Of a stretch of 64,000 nt of DNA, positions 1 to 12,490 are shown piece after piece. The DNA lies in contig CAMXCT020001112.1 in NCBI GenBank assembly GCA_947184155.2, forward strand, positions 2,172,501-2,236,500. The letters run 5' to 3'. Each line of letters opens with the position of its first letter. Position 1 is the stretch's first letter. Both the position numbers and the translations under genes were made by a program. The DNA comes from Cladocopium goreaui (Eukaryota; Sar; Dinophyceae; Suessiales; Symbiodiniaceae). The notes under the pieces were generated by a model. That model made no database searches, was not told where the DNA came from, and saw only the letters and a list, made by a program, of their open reading frames with translations.

Positions 1-514
1 TGTGGGGAACCCTTGAGCAAATCCAACAGAGACTTGGGAACCGTTTTTTTCTCGGCTTAATGGATGAGATATCATGGTGAGTCTCGGCTTAACCAGAAGT
101 TAAACTCACCATGGAGCTGGGGAACCAACCAGTCATGGCATGCATCCACCGAAAAAAAAATAAAGCTTCCATGTAAGTGGGGGAATATCCACCATAGATT
201 CGAGCCTTTTCGGGTTCCAGCTTTCAGCAACTTTTGTTTTTTTTGAGCAAGAATGCTAAATTCATCTAAATTGTCAAAATTCTATCGCCATATTCACATG
301 GCCAATGACTTCGAAGTCATCATTGACCCCGAAAATCGCAACCCTCTGCCGATTTCTCAGGAGCTACAGGACTTCTGAAAGCTCGACCCAATCGACTCAG
401 TCCGAAAGTGCCGAAAGTGACAGGAAGGGATTCTTCTCTCGAGCCCTGGGAATGATCCACAAATTGAGGCCAGGGACGCGCTGGGCCATGGCTTCATCGC
501 TTTCGTTTTTTTTT

Positions 515-616
515 CTGGTTGGTGGTTTGGAACATGCTTTATTTTCCACAATATATGAGATAATCCTTCCCATTGACTTTCATATGTTTCAAGATGGTTA
601 TTGCACCACCAAGCAG
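515..616. mobile_element. Family B MITE-like element, old copy
   Basis: Starts CTGGTTGGTGGTTTGGAACA, ends CACCACCAAGCAG. The internal CCCATTGACTTTCATATGTTTCAAG has lost the CAG seen in younger copies. Confidence 0.75.
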
Positions 617-1430
617 TTTTTGTTTGGTTCAGAATGCACCAAGCGCTTAACAATTTCAAAATATTTCATAGATCATTGGCGACTTGTAGAAAGCCACGGG
701 AATGCTACACGTACATGTCTATATTATTATTCTATGTCCTATATATATATATTAATACACATATATATATATATAGTACAGTATTACAGTGCATGCGCAT
801 ACACTTGGGTAAATTATTACGACTTCACTGTTTTCCCTCACTCGAATACTGGTCAGTACAGGGGGAATTGTTTCAATAAAGCCGTACTTTTCATGTTAGT
901 GACATATTTTATCATTTGCCCAGGTCTCATTGAAATCCATGAAATCCCATGAACATCCCACTAGATGGCCTTTTCTGTCCTTATATTACTATAATTTACC
1001 AAGAAATATACAGAGATATGCCTACTGGGCGGTGCATCCCATTTAGTAAACGGTTTATACCCCCAGCATCCCCCAGCTATAATGGAATATCCCCACTTAT
1101 GTATATTATATATATATATATTGGACGAAATAATATGGGTTATGGGTTATATCTGGATTATTTTCAGCACTTACGATTCGTGGGATGCGCATCCAAGTAG
1201 AGTTCCACAAATGCAATAAATTCAAATTTGCAATTTTTCCCATTTTCTACAAATATATACATATAGATAAATAATATATATATAATATTTATGTACATAA
1301 ATAAATTCCATTATATATATATATATACAGACAAACTCTATATATATAATAGAGTTACAGTATTTTCATCATTTATTATTGTTATTATTTGCATTATATA
1401 ACTATTTTTGATAAAGAAATGCGACTGTCG
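617..1430. other. AT-rich non-coding stretch
   Basis: AT-dinucleotide runs (for example 738-775, 1106-1120, 1240-1345) and the first half of a family C element at about 808. The open frame 305-952 crosses a family B element and TATA runs and is not credible. Confidence 0.6.
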
Positions 1431-1439
1431 CACATCCAG

Positions 1440-1552
1440 GCATCCCAGCAGCGTTCGGCCTTTGGAGCAGCAGTTCACCAAGATTTCAGCGGATAAGCTG
1501 CGGAACCACCTGTGCCTTGGAAAACTGTGGAGCTGTCCGAGGTTTCGTGAAG
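1440..1552 (+). CDS. Isolated exon candidate
   Basis: GC-rich patch in very AT-rich DNA, bounded by CATCCAG|G and GTGAAG|GTACCC. The open frame reads HPSSVRPLEQQFTKISADKL and then RNHLCLGKLWSCPRFREG. Product not recognised. Confidence 0.4.
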
Positions 1553-2525
1553 GTACCCATTGGTAGCTGGATGGTTATGGAAAAATCCCAAAAAATATAT
1601 GCATGATAAAAGTATATGGATTTCACCAACAGCCTGTGATGAATAAAACCTGCCAAATGTGGGATAAAAACTGGAATTTCACTAGCCTAAATTCGGAAAA
1701 ATGAGGCGACAATTTTGTGATTTGTAACCCATCAAAGCTCGGGGAATTTGCTTGGGTTTTGACACTACTTGGTGATTGACAAAGTGATGGGTTTTGTTGA
1801 TAGTTGATGTTTAACAAACGCGGGTTAAACATAGTTTAACTAACTATACCACCCTGGATCTTAACTCGAAATCATCATACATGAATTGGGGTTTCCTATG
1901 ACGCCCTATGAAAATCTACTGAACCTTGAAAGAAAGTGGTCTTGACGATCAAAAGGGATGAGATATGCCAAAAATTGACGGTTGACTATGTCGTTTGGGG
2001 TTATAATACTAATCGACTGACATTTTTTATGGTGATTGTGGACATATTCAGTTAAGGAATCTCGATGAACACCCCTGCAGTGGGAAGATGAATGGCCAAA
2101 CATGGGCAACAATTCAACGAAATGTAAGGACACAATGACAATGTTCATTCTTTATCGTTGCTAACGACACAAAAGTTCAAGTCCATTGAGTAATGCAGTG
2201 CTTCATGGGTCAGACTGACCCATGGCTTTCAGGAATGAAGCAAGAGGAACCAGCCACTTGGATCGCAAGTGGCTTGACATATGCTGATATGTATATATAT
2301 ATGTGTGTGTGGTCAATGTATATCAATGTTTCAACGATGGCGGACAGCTCATGAACGCTTGTGAGATATGATGTGATATGATATGAGTCCTCATGTCCGA
2401 GTTGTGTACTGTAATTTGATTCGGCCCATTTGTTCAAGTGTGCTGAAGCCGTCAGCATACCAGTGCATGGAAAAGGGGTTGTCTGAAAATAGGGCGCCCC
2501 AAAACTCATGATTTTCTCATGAATA

Positions 2526-2630
2526 TACCCTCTGGCTATTTAACATAGCCATGGAACATGGCCCATTTATAGATGGTTTACCTATTAAAAATAGTGATTT
2601 TCCATGGCTATGTTAAATAGCCAGATGGTA
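2526..2630. mobile_element. Family A palindromic MITE-like element
   Basis: 105 bp with terminal inverted repeats of more than 30 bp: begins TACCCTCTGGCTATTTAACA, ends TGTTAAATAGCCAGATGGTA. The core is a GTTTACC / TTTTCCATGG stem. No coding capacity, so it would have to be mobilised in trans. Confidence 0.85.
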
Positions 2631-3145
2631 GCCATACATTGGCATTTCTTGGTAAGCCTCTGTGCTTGCGGATCTCGATGGACACACTCTGAAAGTTCGT
2701 AGTGAAGCTGAGCCCTGAAAAAGGTGTGAGCGGAGAAACTCTACTTCAAGAAAATGCTGCTTAGTGTATACGAGTTGTTTTTTTACAGAACTCCCCAAAT
2801 GGATAAAAGGCTTTGATTTACTGTTGACTTGTCCATGTTGGGGTAACATCAACCTCACAGATGCCAGCTCATCCCATCAACCCTATGGGAATGATGGTTA
2901 TTTTCAGGTTGGTGAATTCTTCCAATTTGACCGGATTTATAGCCGCTATATGTAGCTATGCCTTGGCCCTCAGTTCATCAATCTATATGCAATCTGTAAA
3001 AATGCATATCAAAGTACTGACACGAAAGGCCTAGATGGTCCCATGTTTCGCATGTGTTGATTGATGCTCCAAGGGCGGAAAGAGCGGAACTCGGCACCTG
3101 GCAAGCCCCTTGGAAGTCGAACAACGTAGGGGATGAAAAGGGAAG

Positions 3146-3241
3146 TATTTAACATAGCCATGGAACACGGCCATGGATATAGCAGCAAAATCATCTACAA
3201 ATGGGTTGCTTTCCATGGCTATGTTAAGCAACCAGAGGATA
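3146..3241. mobile_element. Family A element, diverged
   Basis: Inverted arms AACATAGCCATGGAA and CCATGGCTATGTT. The right end is CCAGAGGATAA; the left terminal CCCTCTGG is degraded. Confidence 0.7.
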
Positions 3242-3311
3242 ACAGAGGGTGCCATTGGTATGATGCATCGGGCATCTGATTTTACAGACAAAATGAGGGT
3301 GGTTTATGGCT

Positions 3312-3426
3312 TACCCTTTGGTAGAACAGTTTACCGTTTACCATGGACAATCACTTTTTTATTGCTAAGTTATCTATGGCTATTCTATAGCTCATGTTCA
3401 ATAGCTATGTTAAGTTACCAAAAGGT
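3312..3426. mobile_element. Family A element, diverged
   Basis: Ends TACCCTTTGGTA and ACCAAAAGGTA; the arms still pair. Third of four family A copies within about 1.1 kb. Confidence 0.7.
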
Positions 3427-3487
3427 ATTTGCCTGAATCCATTGGCTTGTCAACAAACGCTCCAGTACCCATGCTCCATGTATAGAA

Positions 3488-3592
3488 TACCCTCTTGTTA
3501 TTTAACATAGCCGTGGAAAATGGCCCATTTATACATGGTTTGCCTATTAAAATTGGTGACTTTCCATGGCTATGTTAAATAACCAGATGGTA
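3488..3592. mobile_element. Family A element
   Basis: TACCCTCTTGTTATTTAACA at left and TAAATAACCAGATGGTA at right. Closely resembles the copy at 2526-2630, including the GCCATACC/GCCATACA flank after the right end, so one may be a segmental copy of the other. Confidence 0.8.
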
Positions 3593-3699
3593 GCCATACC
3601 AACATGTACCCCATGAATGATCCAAATGCAGCAGCGAGAACCTCAGCGTGAGTATATAAAGCAAGCGCTGGCAAATACGGGATCCACCGGTCCCACACA

Positions 3700-3700
3700 C

Positions 3701-3742
<42 letters not shown>
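3700..3742. repeat. (ATAG)n microsatellite
   Basis: About ten ATAG units, followed by an ATA-rich tract to about 4120. Confidence 0.95.
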
Positions 3743-3743
<1 letters not shown>

Positions 3744-4734
3744 ATATACTAGAATATAATATAATAGAATAAAATAGGATATAATATATTAAAATATAAT
3801 ATGGTATACTATAACATTTAATTTCACATAATTTCATTCGGTATAATTCAACATAGCATCATATAGAATAATAGGATATAACATATAAAATAGTATAATA
3901 TTAATATACTACATTATAACATTTACACATATATGTATACGCATATTTATATATTGCTTACACATATATATATATAATACATATGACATATAACATTTGT
4001 ATTTATATATGTTATACATTATACATATTTAATTATGAATATATATATATATATTGTATACACATATGTGAGTATATTATATACCATATATATATATGGT
4101 ATATATAAATATTTATAGGCAGAGATCACTGATTTAAGTATGTTTAACTGTCCAAGAGTGGCGGATATCATCCCTGTTGAACACCATGATTCCTCGGCAG
4201 TTCGGCTAAGGATTGGGGGCCGTGGTTCGACTATGTCCAGACGCGTGGCCGCCATATACACCCTGAAGGCTAATTCAGAAATACACCAGAAAATCATGAA
4301 ACATCCTGAATGGAAAATGGAAAATCCATGAAAATCCTATGGTCCTATTAAAAAATTGGATGTTTTTTTAGGGTACCTATATTGTAGGAAACTGTGTAAA
4401 GATAGCAGTTTCCGATGGGAGTGACACAGCTCCATTTTCACTAGGGTTGGTGGCAATGACCTAACTAAAAAATTGGGGTGTAACTACACCAACTGACTGG
4501 GGGAGGGCCGACCTTGCAGGTGAAATTCACAGGCTTTCCTGGCCGCCAGGCATCAAGAAGCGGTGCACTTCTATCCTGGATGTACCAGCCCAACAAGTGA
4601 TAGAATGTCATGCGCAGGCTAGCGCAGTTCCACGAAGATCTTAGAAGATCTTAGTGGATTTGCGCAAATGAAATAATATGAAATAGCCCAGTTACATCCA
4701 GTCACAGTATATATCGTGATGGGGATATTCCCAG

Positions 4735-4822
4735 ATATTGGGGGCTGCTTTTTCGATCCGGTTCCGATGCACAAGGATTAGAGATCATCGCGGAAGATAC
4801 CGAGACGACCTTGTCACATCAG
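4735..4822 (+). CDS. Isolated exon candidate
   Basis: Bounded by TTCCCAG|A and CATCAG|GTGACG. The frame reads YWGLLFRSGSDAQGLEIIAE then DTETTLSHQ. The frame stays open further (FFTPSVVV), so the 3' border is uncertain. Not recognised. Confidence 0.35.
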
Positions 4823-5194
4823 GTGACGACCTCCGTGCCGGCCTTTTTCACACCATCGGTTGTGGTTTGTCAAATGGAGTATCATATATATATATATAAT
4901 TATATATATATATAACTATATATATAATTTATATATAATTATATATATTTATATATATAACCCCATGTGCTTGGCTATTTTACGCCATAAATTATGCCAT
5001 TTTTGCTAGGGTAGGATTTTAACACCATGGGGCACCCTAGTTTCAGATAATCCCGGATTGTTGCTGCAACTCTGGAAGAGGGTTACCCATACCATAGAAG
5101 TGGAGTCTGGATAAGCGCTGAAAGGTCATTTTCCACTTACTATTGTAGCAGTATCGCCCGTCTGTGCGACAGAGGACCCAGTTTCACCAGTTTT

Positions 5195-5266
5195 TACTCT
5201 CTGGTAATTTGATTTACCTATTAAAGATAGTGGTTTTCCATAGCTATGTTACTTTACCAGAGGGCA
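5195..5266. mobile_element. Family A element, internally deleted
   Basis: Left end TACTCTCTGGTAA, right end TTACCAGAGGGCA. Only about 72 bp, lacking part of the left arm. Confidence 0.6.
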
Positions 5267-5549
5267 GCGTTTTTTTGTGCCTTATACATTTACAGATGTC
5301 TAAACATAAAAAATATGTTACTGTTACCTGGGCATTGGTTACCACCCTGGAGGATAATTTGTTACAATGTACTATGGATAATCGCCATTAAAATAATAGA
5401 TAAATCATCTCCAAAGGGGCAAACTTCATCAAATGTCCATAGTTATTTTAAATGATTAAAGGATAGAATGATGTTTGTATATGTCTATGTTTAAGAATAA
5501 AAAAAACTGGCCGACATCGCATGAAATCTCCATGGGACTTTTCTGACAG

Positions 5550-5631
5550 GCCAATGATGTCATTCCACAAACTCCCCGAGCATATATTGCCGCCCTGCTG
5601 GAGACGACTGATTGCACCTTGACAGAATTTG
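5550..5631 (+). CDS. Isolated exon candidate
   Basis: Bounded by TTCTGACAG|G and GAATTTG|GTCTGG. The frame reads ANDVIPQTPRAYIAALLETT and TDCTLTEFG. A further patch at about 5822-5880 (QSFKVVQCLQKYGKGYFVNA after CATTCAG) may belong to the same gene. Product unknown. Confidence 0.35.
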
Positions 5632-6001
5632 GTCTGGCCCATAGGGCTGGCCCTGAATCTGTCGAAATTCCTCACACCGGATGTTTCGTCTATTGAAGGA
5701 GGGTTCCTGCTGAAAAATCATAGCTTGGAAAGAGTTTCCAGGGAGTTATGGGACATCCCAAATCGGAACCTCATCGAAGCATGAGTGCAGATTTTTAAGC
5801 CATCCATCTTAAGCACATTCAGCAATCGTTCAAGGTTGTTCAATGCCTTCAAAAGTACGGCAAGGGTTACTTTGTCAATGCATGACCATCGAATTCAGAT
5901 AACAAAAAGAGAAGGGGGTTCGTCCCTTGTTTCAAACGGATTGCATAGGACATATTTTGGGAAAACATGTGATATTTTCAGCTACCCTTTGCTAAACTGA
6001 C

Positions 6002-6113
6002 AGCTTTGCAAAATGGACCATTGATAGATGACTTAACTATTCAAACTGGTGATTTTCCATTGTAAACTTGTAAACTGTTATATAAATTATGTTAAATTAA
6101 TTTCCAGAGGGCA
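6002..6113. mobile_element. Family A remnant
   Basis: Recognisable core (TGGTGATTTTCCATTG) and right end TTTCCAGAGGGCA; left end eroded. Confidence 0.45.
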
Positions 6114-6559
6114 CGTGGGTACCACTTTCTTTTTTGCATTGCTCTGGGCCGTTGTTATTTTGCTTCACCCTGCCGTGAATATCCGCCTGATGAATGACCT
6201 GACAAGCCGTGTAACATTTGCTTTTTCCATGGATCAAAACTTATAGCAACCGGGAAAAAGGAAAGAACGGTAAAATCCTAGATGGTCATACCTCCATTAG
6301 AAACGGGAATTATTGCCAACGCGTTTGGATTCCCAATAAAAAGATGGGGGGATGACTAACCCACTATATATATACATATATAATCCCGTGTAAGTTGACT
6401 TTGGATGACTTTGGCACATGTTCAGAGTCAGCAAGGATTCTTTTCGTTGGGGGACCCATGTCCATGCGCCATCCCATTGAACTGAGGTGCTGAGTTTCAC
6501 CAGGCCCTCAGTAGGTCACATCTTGTGTCAGTCCACTGGATGTGTACAACAAATTTTGT

Positions 6560-6640
6560 TACCCTCCGGTAAACTAACATAAGTATGGAAATCACCATTT
6601 TCAATGGGAAAATCAACTATAAATGGTTGTTCTTGTTTCT
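6560..6640. mobile_element. Family A left half
   Basis: TACCCTCCGGTAAACTAACAT and the ATCACCATTTTCAATGGG core are present; no matching right end. Confidence 0.45.
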
Positions 6641-7478
6641 CCGAAAAGATGGTTTTGTATACCAAACCAACTGTGTAAAAAAAAGACAACAACGTGTAAC
6701 GTGTTCTTTTGTGCTAAGGGTATCCAAGATTGACCGTCTTCAGGCTGAGTTCATCAGCCTGAATCCTACCCTAAACTGACGTACGTGGAATGCTGGTCCG
6801 ACTGGTCCCTTGAGATTTTTAAGTGATGTGGGATTGTTTGCAAGTGGAGTATGGCAATATGTAGTATACCCCGTATATCATGTATATCCTCAAATCCCCT
6901 GGAATCCCCTGGTGGATGATCATATTTTACCATATTTCACCCATAAAAAAGCCATGGAATCAAAGATGGTTTGCCGAAGATATTTATGGATTCTTCAACA
7001 AACCAGTGAGATTTCCGAGCTCGCCATGTTCGGTGCGGATCCGGTGGCCACTCCAGTGATACGGAATGTCAATATCCATCAGCATGTCCAATATGTATAT
7101 ATATATAAACCAGCCTACAGCAGTGTTAAGCATGATTAACCATTGGACAATTATTATTATCAAGATTGATATTACTATGATTGACCAGTAATATCCATAG
7201 GTACCCCTTAAGTATGAAACGGATAATCTATATGATATAGTATTAGATGGTCATAAGTTAACCCCATTACCCATAAATGTTCTTCTTGTCATCATGAAAT
7301 CCATATTTACCACCATTAATATGATCATGTTGTTTACTGGTTTTCAATGTATATCAATGTCCATCTATATATCAATGATATCAATGAATAATTATTATGA
7401 TTTTACGTTCATCTTAAAATTTGGGACAATATCGAAATATCAATGTCCATACTGAGGATGCAAATCCTGCACCAAATA

Positions 7479-7610
7479 TATCCTCTGGTAAACATGTTCA
7501 GTTTGCTATTGAAAATGGCCATTTAAACATTTACTTCGTTGATTTACCCAGCTATAGTTTTTCTGTGGTGATGTTATACCCTTTGATATACCGTATTGAA
7601 AATGCTGATG
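7479..7610. mobile_element. Family A remnant
   Basis: Begins TATCCTCTGGTAAACATG and has the TATTGAAAATGGCCATTTA core; the right arm is scrambled. Confidence 0.4.
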
Positions 7611-8581
7611 TTCCATCGTTTTTTTGGAAACGTGAACGGGTAATGGGATGCTTGCTATCGCTATTACCAAGGCACTCTTCCATCCGAGATCGCCGAGCCT
7701 CTTGCCTCCGTGCGGGGGCTAAAAGGGAACAGGGCCGGCCATGGAACGGGTTTGGGCATGGTGAAATTGAGATTGATCAGAGAAAATTGATGTTAAACCA
7801 TAGAAACACAGGGAGTTCATAATATTTCATATGATTCATGGAAATTCACTATGATGTCATATGAGTTCATATTATTTAGCAGGATGTAAACACTGATGCA
7901 TATGGTTTTGAAATGGTTTGAACACGGCTCAATTGATGTTAAACATCCAGCAAACTACCCAAACAATTTGTGTATATAATTAGTTAACAACTGACAGTCA
8001 ACATATGATAGCCATGATAACAAACTGAATTGATGGGATATAATCCCTTCCCCCTAATACTAACCCCCCTCCCCCCAATAATAAACACCTCAGGTAGTTT
8101 TTATTATTAGGGGTGTATTTTTTTAAGGGAACCCTAGTAATAAATTGAAACCCTTAATAAGAAGAAACACTATTTTTTCGAATTCAAAATCAATTAAAAT
8201 TCCTTATATTAATATAACGCAATTACAAATATTACCAAAATTGGATTTCGAAGCGGACCCTATTAATAAATTGAAACAATTAATAAAAAAACTATTTTGA
8301 TCGATTTCAAAATCAATTAAATAACACATTTTGATGGGTTTCACCATCTAACCCGGGATGTTATGGGTATACAACAATGATGATTTGTTTGGGGGGGTTC
8401 AGATATTTGATACTGATTGTTTTTCAACCATACTTGGGATGTTGGTGGAGGGGATAAACATATTCTTGTGATGGGACAAAACCACAACCTGCATGCTTCC
8501 CTGGAAATCGTCCATAGTTTATTCATATTGTGTCTCGGATGCAGTGCATTAAGTATTGATTGGCTGAAGATGTTGTGTTGA

Positions 8582-8660
8582 TACCCTCTGGTGAAACAGT
8601 TTGCTATTGAACATGGCCATTTAGTTCGTTGATTTACCTATTGAAGATTGTGATTTTCCA
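8582..8660. mobile_element. Family A left half
   Basis: TACCCTCTGGTGAAACAG and the GATTTTCCA core, followed immediately by an unrelated GC-rich stretch (8665-8790); a degenerate ACCTGGTAA lies at about 8800. Confidence 0.45.
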
Positions 8661-8927
8661 GTTCGCAAGGGAATCTACCGTGATTCTCCGGGTTGTTCCG
8701 TTGTTCCGGCTTGTGGCGACTGAGGAAGGGTCATGCTGATGTGCCGATGTGGCCTGACGGATGCGGGGCTCGATCGTTCTTGTGGAATCAACAAATGTTA
8801 CCTGGTAATTAACAGTTCGACCCTGACAAAAAAACAATATTGGATATAACAATTTTGATATACCATCATTAATGGAACATGATATTTTTCTATTCCAGCA
8901 TAAGAATAATCATTATTCACATATATT

Positions 8928-9010
8928 GACCCTGAAAATGACCAATTTTTAGTGGAAACTAGTCTTCCACCCCCTATCTGCCAGGATCCATGTTAATTTA
9001 CTGGAGGGTA
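8928..9010. mobile_element. Family A hybrid element, left end lost
   Basis: Right end TTAATTTACTGGAGGGTA with an unusual core (GTGGAAACTAGTCTTCCA and CCCCTATCTGCCAGG) shared only with the copy at 9323-9420. Confidence 0.5.
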
Positions 9011-9322
9011 GAGGACAGTAATTGTTCAATCCCCTATTTGGCAGGGTGGGGGATAGCAATGCCCCATGGATCGCGAATTAAACAATTCAATCCACAACGT
9101 CACTTGATGGTTGGTAAGGGTAGCTACCCCGAAATGACACAGGATTTCAGGTTGGTGAATTCATATATATATATATATAAGTCACAACTCGGACTGCTGC
9201 CACACGCTGCGATTCTTGAATTCACGTTTTCGAGCGACACCAAGGTGATTTTTTTTGGGGGGTGCAAAGTGAGGTTATCGTAGGGTTATCAGTTTCAACA
9301 TGCTAGCTCGAACAGTTGCCAT

Positions 9323-9420
9323 TACCCTCTGGTAAATAAACATAGACCCTGAAAACAATGGAAACTAGTCTTCCAACCCCTATCTGCCAGGGTCTATATA
9401 TGTTAATTTACCAGAGGGTA
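9323..9420. mobile_element. Family A element with replaced core
   Basis: Ends TACCCTCTGGTAAATAAACAT and TTAATTTACCAGAGGGTA are intact, but the middle is the GGAAACTAGTCTTCCA block that is also seen at 8928-9010. Confidence 0.75.
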
Positions 9421-10505
9421 ACACCAACTAAGTTCAAGCCACGGCAATCGTTGACATCTATAGCCTTCGGCATGGCCATGGCCTTCAGGTCACCCAGATG
9501 GATCTGACAAAACTGAACTGGGATCGCTCCCATCGGATGTGGCCACGCGCTAACGGTTGACCCCCAGATGTTACACGATTTTGTATCATATGTGTATCAT
9601 CTATAGTTGATAAAATCCATAACCTTGAAACAACGGCTAAATTGATGATTTTGCTTTTATATAGCGCTGTCCGAAACTGTTGACAACCTCAACCAAGACT
9701 GATCAATACTGTGAGTAAGTGATCATAGATGGGACACACAAGGTACACACAACTCACCACTCGCCCCTCTATAATTTCTCTATTAAATCATTATTACTCA
9801 AGGACATTGTTGGGAGCTCATCCCAAATCAGCTCATAGGATGTTGCACTGCACTGATTGTCTATAATTGTCTTTGATTTTCAAAACTTGGGCCGTTTTCA
9901 AATTCCCTGTTTGTAAAGCCATAGTAAACTATCCCCAATTTTACAATTTTTTATGGTCCTATAAACCATCAAATAACCATCAACATATAGGCGGTTTATG
10001 ACATTGCTCAAATAACATTACATTAAATGTATGTGTTTCTTGGAAAGTGACCAGACATTGTTCTGTTGATTCATAGCTTCCTATGGATTGAGTCGTCATC
10101 ATCGCTGTTTGTTTGGCTTGGTCCCAGGCTAGAAAGCACCATAGAAAATTGAACAAGGATCTCATCAGAACCTAAACAGCCGGAGTTCAGTCGGAGTGTT
10201 TCCTTTTGGTCCTGTCCTTATCCAGTTGAAGGCAATCCATTGAAATGCGGAAATGCGAATCAACTGTTCGATTCGCGGCTGATCCATATGTCTCTTTCCG
10301 TCATGAACAAAATATTTTTTTTAAAAAATAACACAAATCTAGAGCGAATTCTGTCCTATGACGCGTGCCGTCCCCTGATGCTGGAGGGTTCCGACGCCTT
10401 TAGTTTAGGGCGTGCAAAAGGAGTTGCAGTCTGAACAACCCTCGAAGTGTTTATGAATTATAAAACAGTTGGCCTTTTGACGCACGGCTCCATGTGATGT
10501 TGCAG

Positions 10506-10672
10506 GGGTTCCTACTCCCACCAACCAAGACTCCAAGCAAGCTGAAACAGCTTTGATGAAACACGTCAAGTATTGCGTTTCCAGTCATGAGCAACCTTTG
10601 CAGCAAATGGATGCAAATGGATTGAATGATTATGTAGCAAGGAGAATCATTCGTAAATGGTTTCAGTGATTG
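10506..10672 (+). CDS. Exon candidate with stop codon
   Basis: After ATGTTGCAG|G an open frame of about 55 codons reads TPTNQDSKQAETALMKHVKY and then DANGLNDYVARRIIRKWFQ before TGA. The amino-acid mix looks coding. The minus strand is also open here. Product unknown. Confidence 0.35.
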
Positions 10673-11552
10673 AAGGATTACAGTACTCGTAGTAAGGGAT
10701 GTAAGGGGAATCATTCCCTGATGGCATTACTTTTCAGGTTATAGAGCTATTCTAATTCCACCCAGATTGAATGAATGATTTTCAGTTGGGAGTCTTTTAG
10801 TCCCCACTGGGCAACATCAGGTCTCGGTCTCACCTGCGTGTGACTGACCCAGCGTCCCTTTCTTCAACCTTCAATATTGGCTGCGAGCTGGGCTTGGCAC
10901 CAACAAAACCCCAGATTTTCATTTGGAGGTTTCCATAAATGGTGGTACCTCAAAATGTATGGTTTATATAAATGTTTATAAGGGAAAATCCCATTAAAAT
11001 GGAGAGAGAGAGAGAGAGAGAGAGGGGGGGTACCCCCATTTATGGACATCCCCAATTTGATTCAGGGTTCACCCCGAAACAAGTGCAGGTCCTTCAGATC
11101 CTTCAGGCACAATTTTAAGATCTGTTAAGCATTTGTTGACTTTGCAATGATCCGGGGTTCTTGAGCCATACAGTTGTCAGCTTTTGGCATAGGTCAAAAG
11201 CATTTAAACTTGGTTCCAGGCATGTATGCAGTCACAAATTAGCCAAACTTCAAGATTCAATCCAGTCTGTGAGTTTCAACATGCCGAGTGCTTGAGATTG
11301 TTAGCATTTGGCGTGTGGTGGATGTAAATGACCGTGAATATCCGTGAATACTATATGATCGTAATACTATTAATGATCGTAGCGGGAATGGATCAGAGAG
11401 CAACCTTTAACCCTTGAACATCTTCGCCTGGATTAGGTGAAGCCGGTGAAGCATAGCCCAAGTGTATCCCATCCCATACGGGATCCCGACCATGGCCAAT
11501 ACCACCCATAGACCAGGTAGTAGAACCCCCTATCATCACCAGTCAACATTGG

Positions 11553-11658
11553 TACCCTCTGGTAAACTAACATAGCTATTGAACATTGTCATTTATAGTG
11601 AGTTTTCCCATGAACAAATGTGATTTTCCATAGTCATGTAACAGTTTACCAGAGGGTA
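11553..11658. mobile_element. Family A element
   Basis: TACCCTCTGGTAAACTAACA at left and AGTTTACCAGAGGGTA at right, with a core of GTGAGTTTTCCC. Confidence 0.8.
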
Positions 11659-11801
11659 TGTTATAATGGGACATTGTGGTCATAAATGAATCCTGGATTG
11701 GATAGGCTCTGGAAGGCCCGGAAGGAACCCAGGCCCAGGTTTGAGCAAAGTGAAACCCCGGTTGGAAACGTTGTAAACGATTAAAAGGATATTGATATTA
11801 T

Positions 11802-11902
11802 CTGGTTTGTGGTTTCAAACATGTTTTATTTCCCATAATATATGGGATAATCCTTCCCATTGACTAATATTTTTCAAGATGATGGTTAAAACCACCAACC
11901 AG
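11802..11902. mobile_element. Family B element
   Basis: CTGGTTTGTGGTTTCAAACATG at left, AAAACCACCAACCAG at right; internal CCCATTGAC and TTTTTCAAG as in the copy at 515. Confidence 0.7.
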
Positions 11903-11916
11903 TTATGCAATTAGAA

Positions 11917-12111
11917 AAATACAGAAAGCTACAGATCGCTGGTACTGGGGACTGGGCACTGTCAATGTCATAAATGTCTGTCTTCCAATGGACTCTTGGG
12001 ATAGTTTGGGATCTCTAATTGTAAGAGCTGCCGACAGTCTTGGGACGCATGAGTCAGAGATGCGCCACATGATGCGTTCGACCGACTTTCTGCAGCACAA
12101 CTTCCGGCGTT
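11917..12111 (+). CDS. Exon candidate
   Basis: An open frame without a nearby ATG continues from a family B element at 11802-11902. It contains DRWYWGLGTVNVINVCLP, then IVRAADSLGTHESEMRHMM and STDFLQHNF. Boundaries are uncertain (possible acceptor GCTACAG, possible donor CCGGC|GTTCC). The minus strand is also open. Not recognised. Confidence 0.3.
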
Positions 12112-12490
12112 CCTATCATTGGCATTTTGTATGGTATTTTTTTAAAAGCATGTAACACTCAGAATGAATGAACCTCCAATGTTGGAGGGTTTATATCACC
12201 CATTTGTAAATAACTATGCACTATGCATGTTTTAAAAAAAGTGGGTTAAACAAAATTGGTTTCCGTGGTTTACCAATTTTGTTAGTTGGGTATATCCGGA
12301 CGGGATGCCGTTTACTGTTCGCAATTTTTGATGTGTACGCAGGTATATTCTATGCCGCATCGGCCCTGCTTTTCGTTTCCTACCTGGTATGGGTCGAAAT
12401 TGGGAAGCCACAGAAAAAGGTCAATATTGGTACAAGGTGAGGCCCCCAGTTATGAGTTGCTTCATAAACCCTGGTACTCGTATGGTTATG

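Noticed and set aside
305-952. 215-aa open frame near the window start
   Set aside because: It runs through a family B element and TATA tracts and shows no domain or coding-like composition beyond the first 50 codons.
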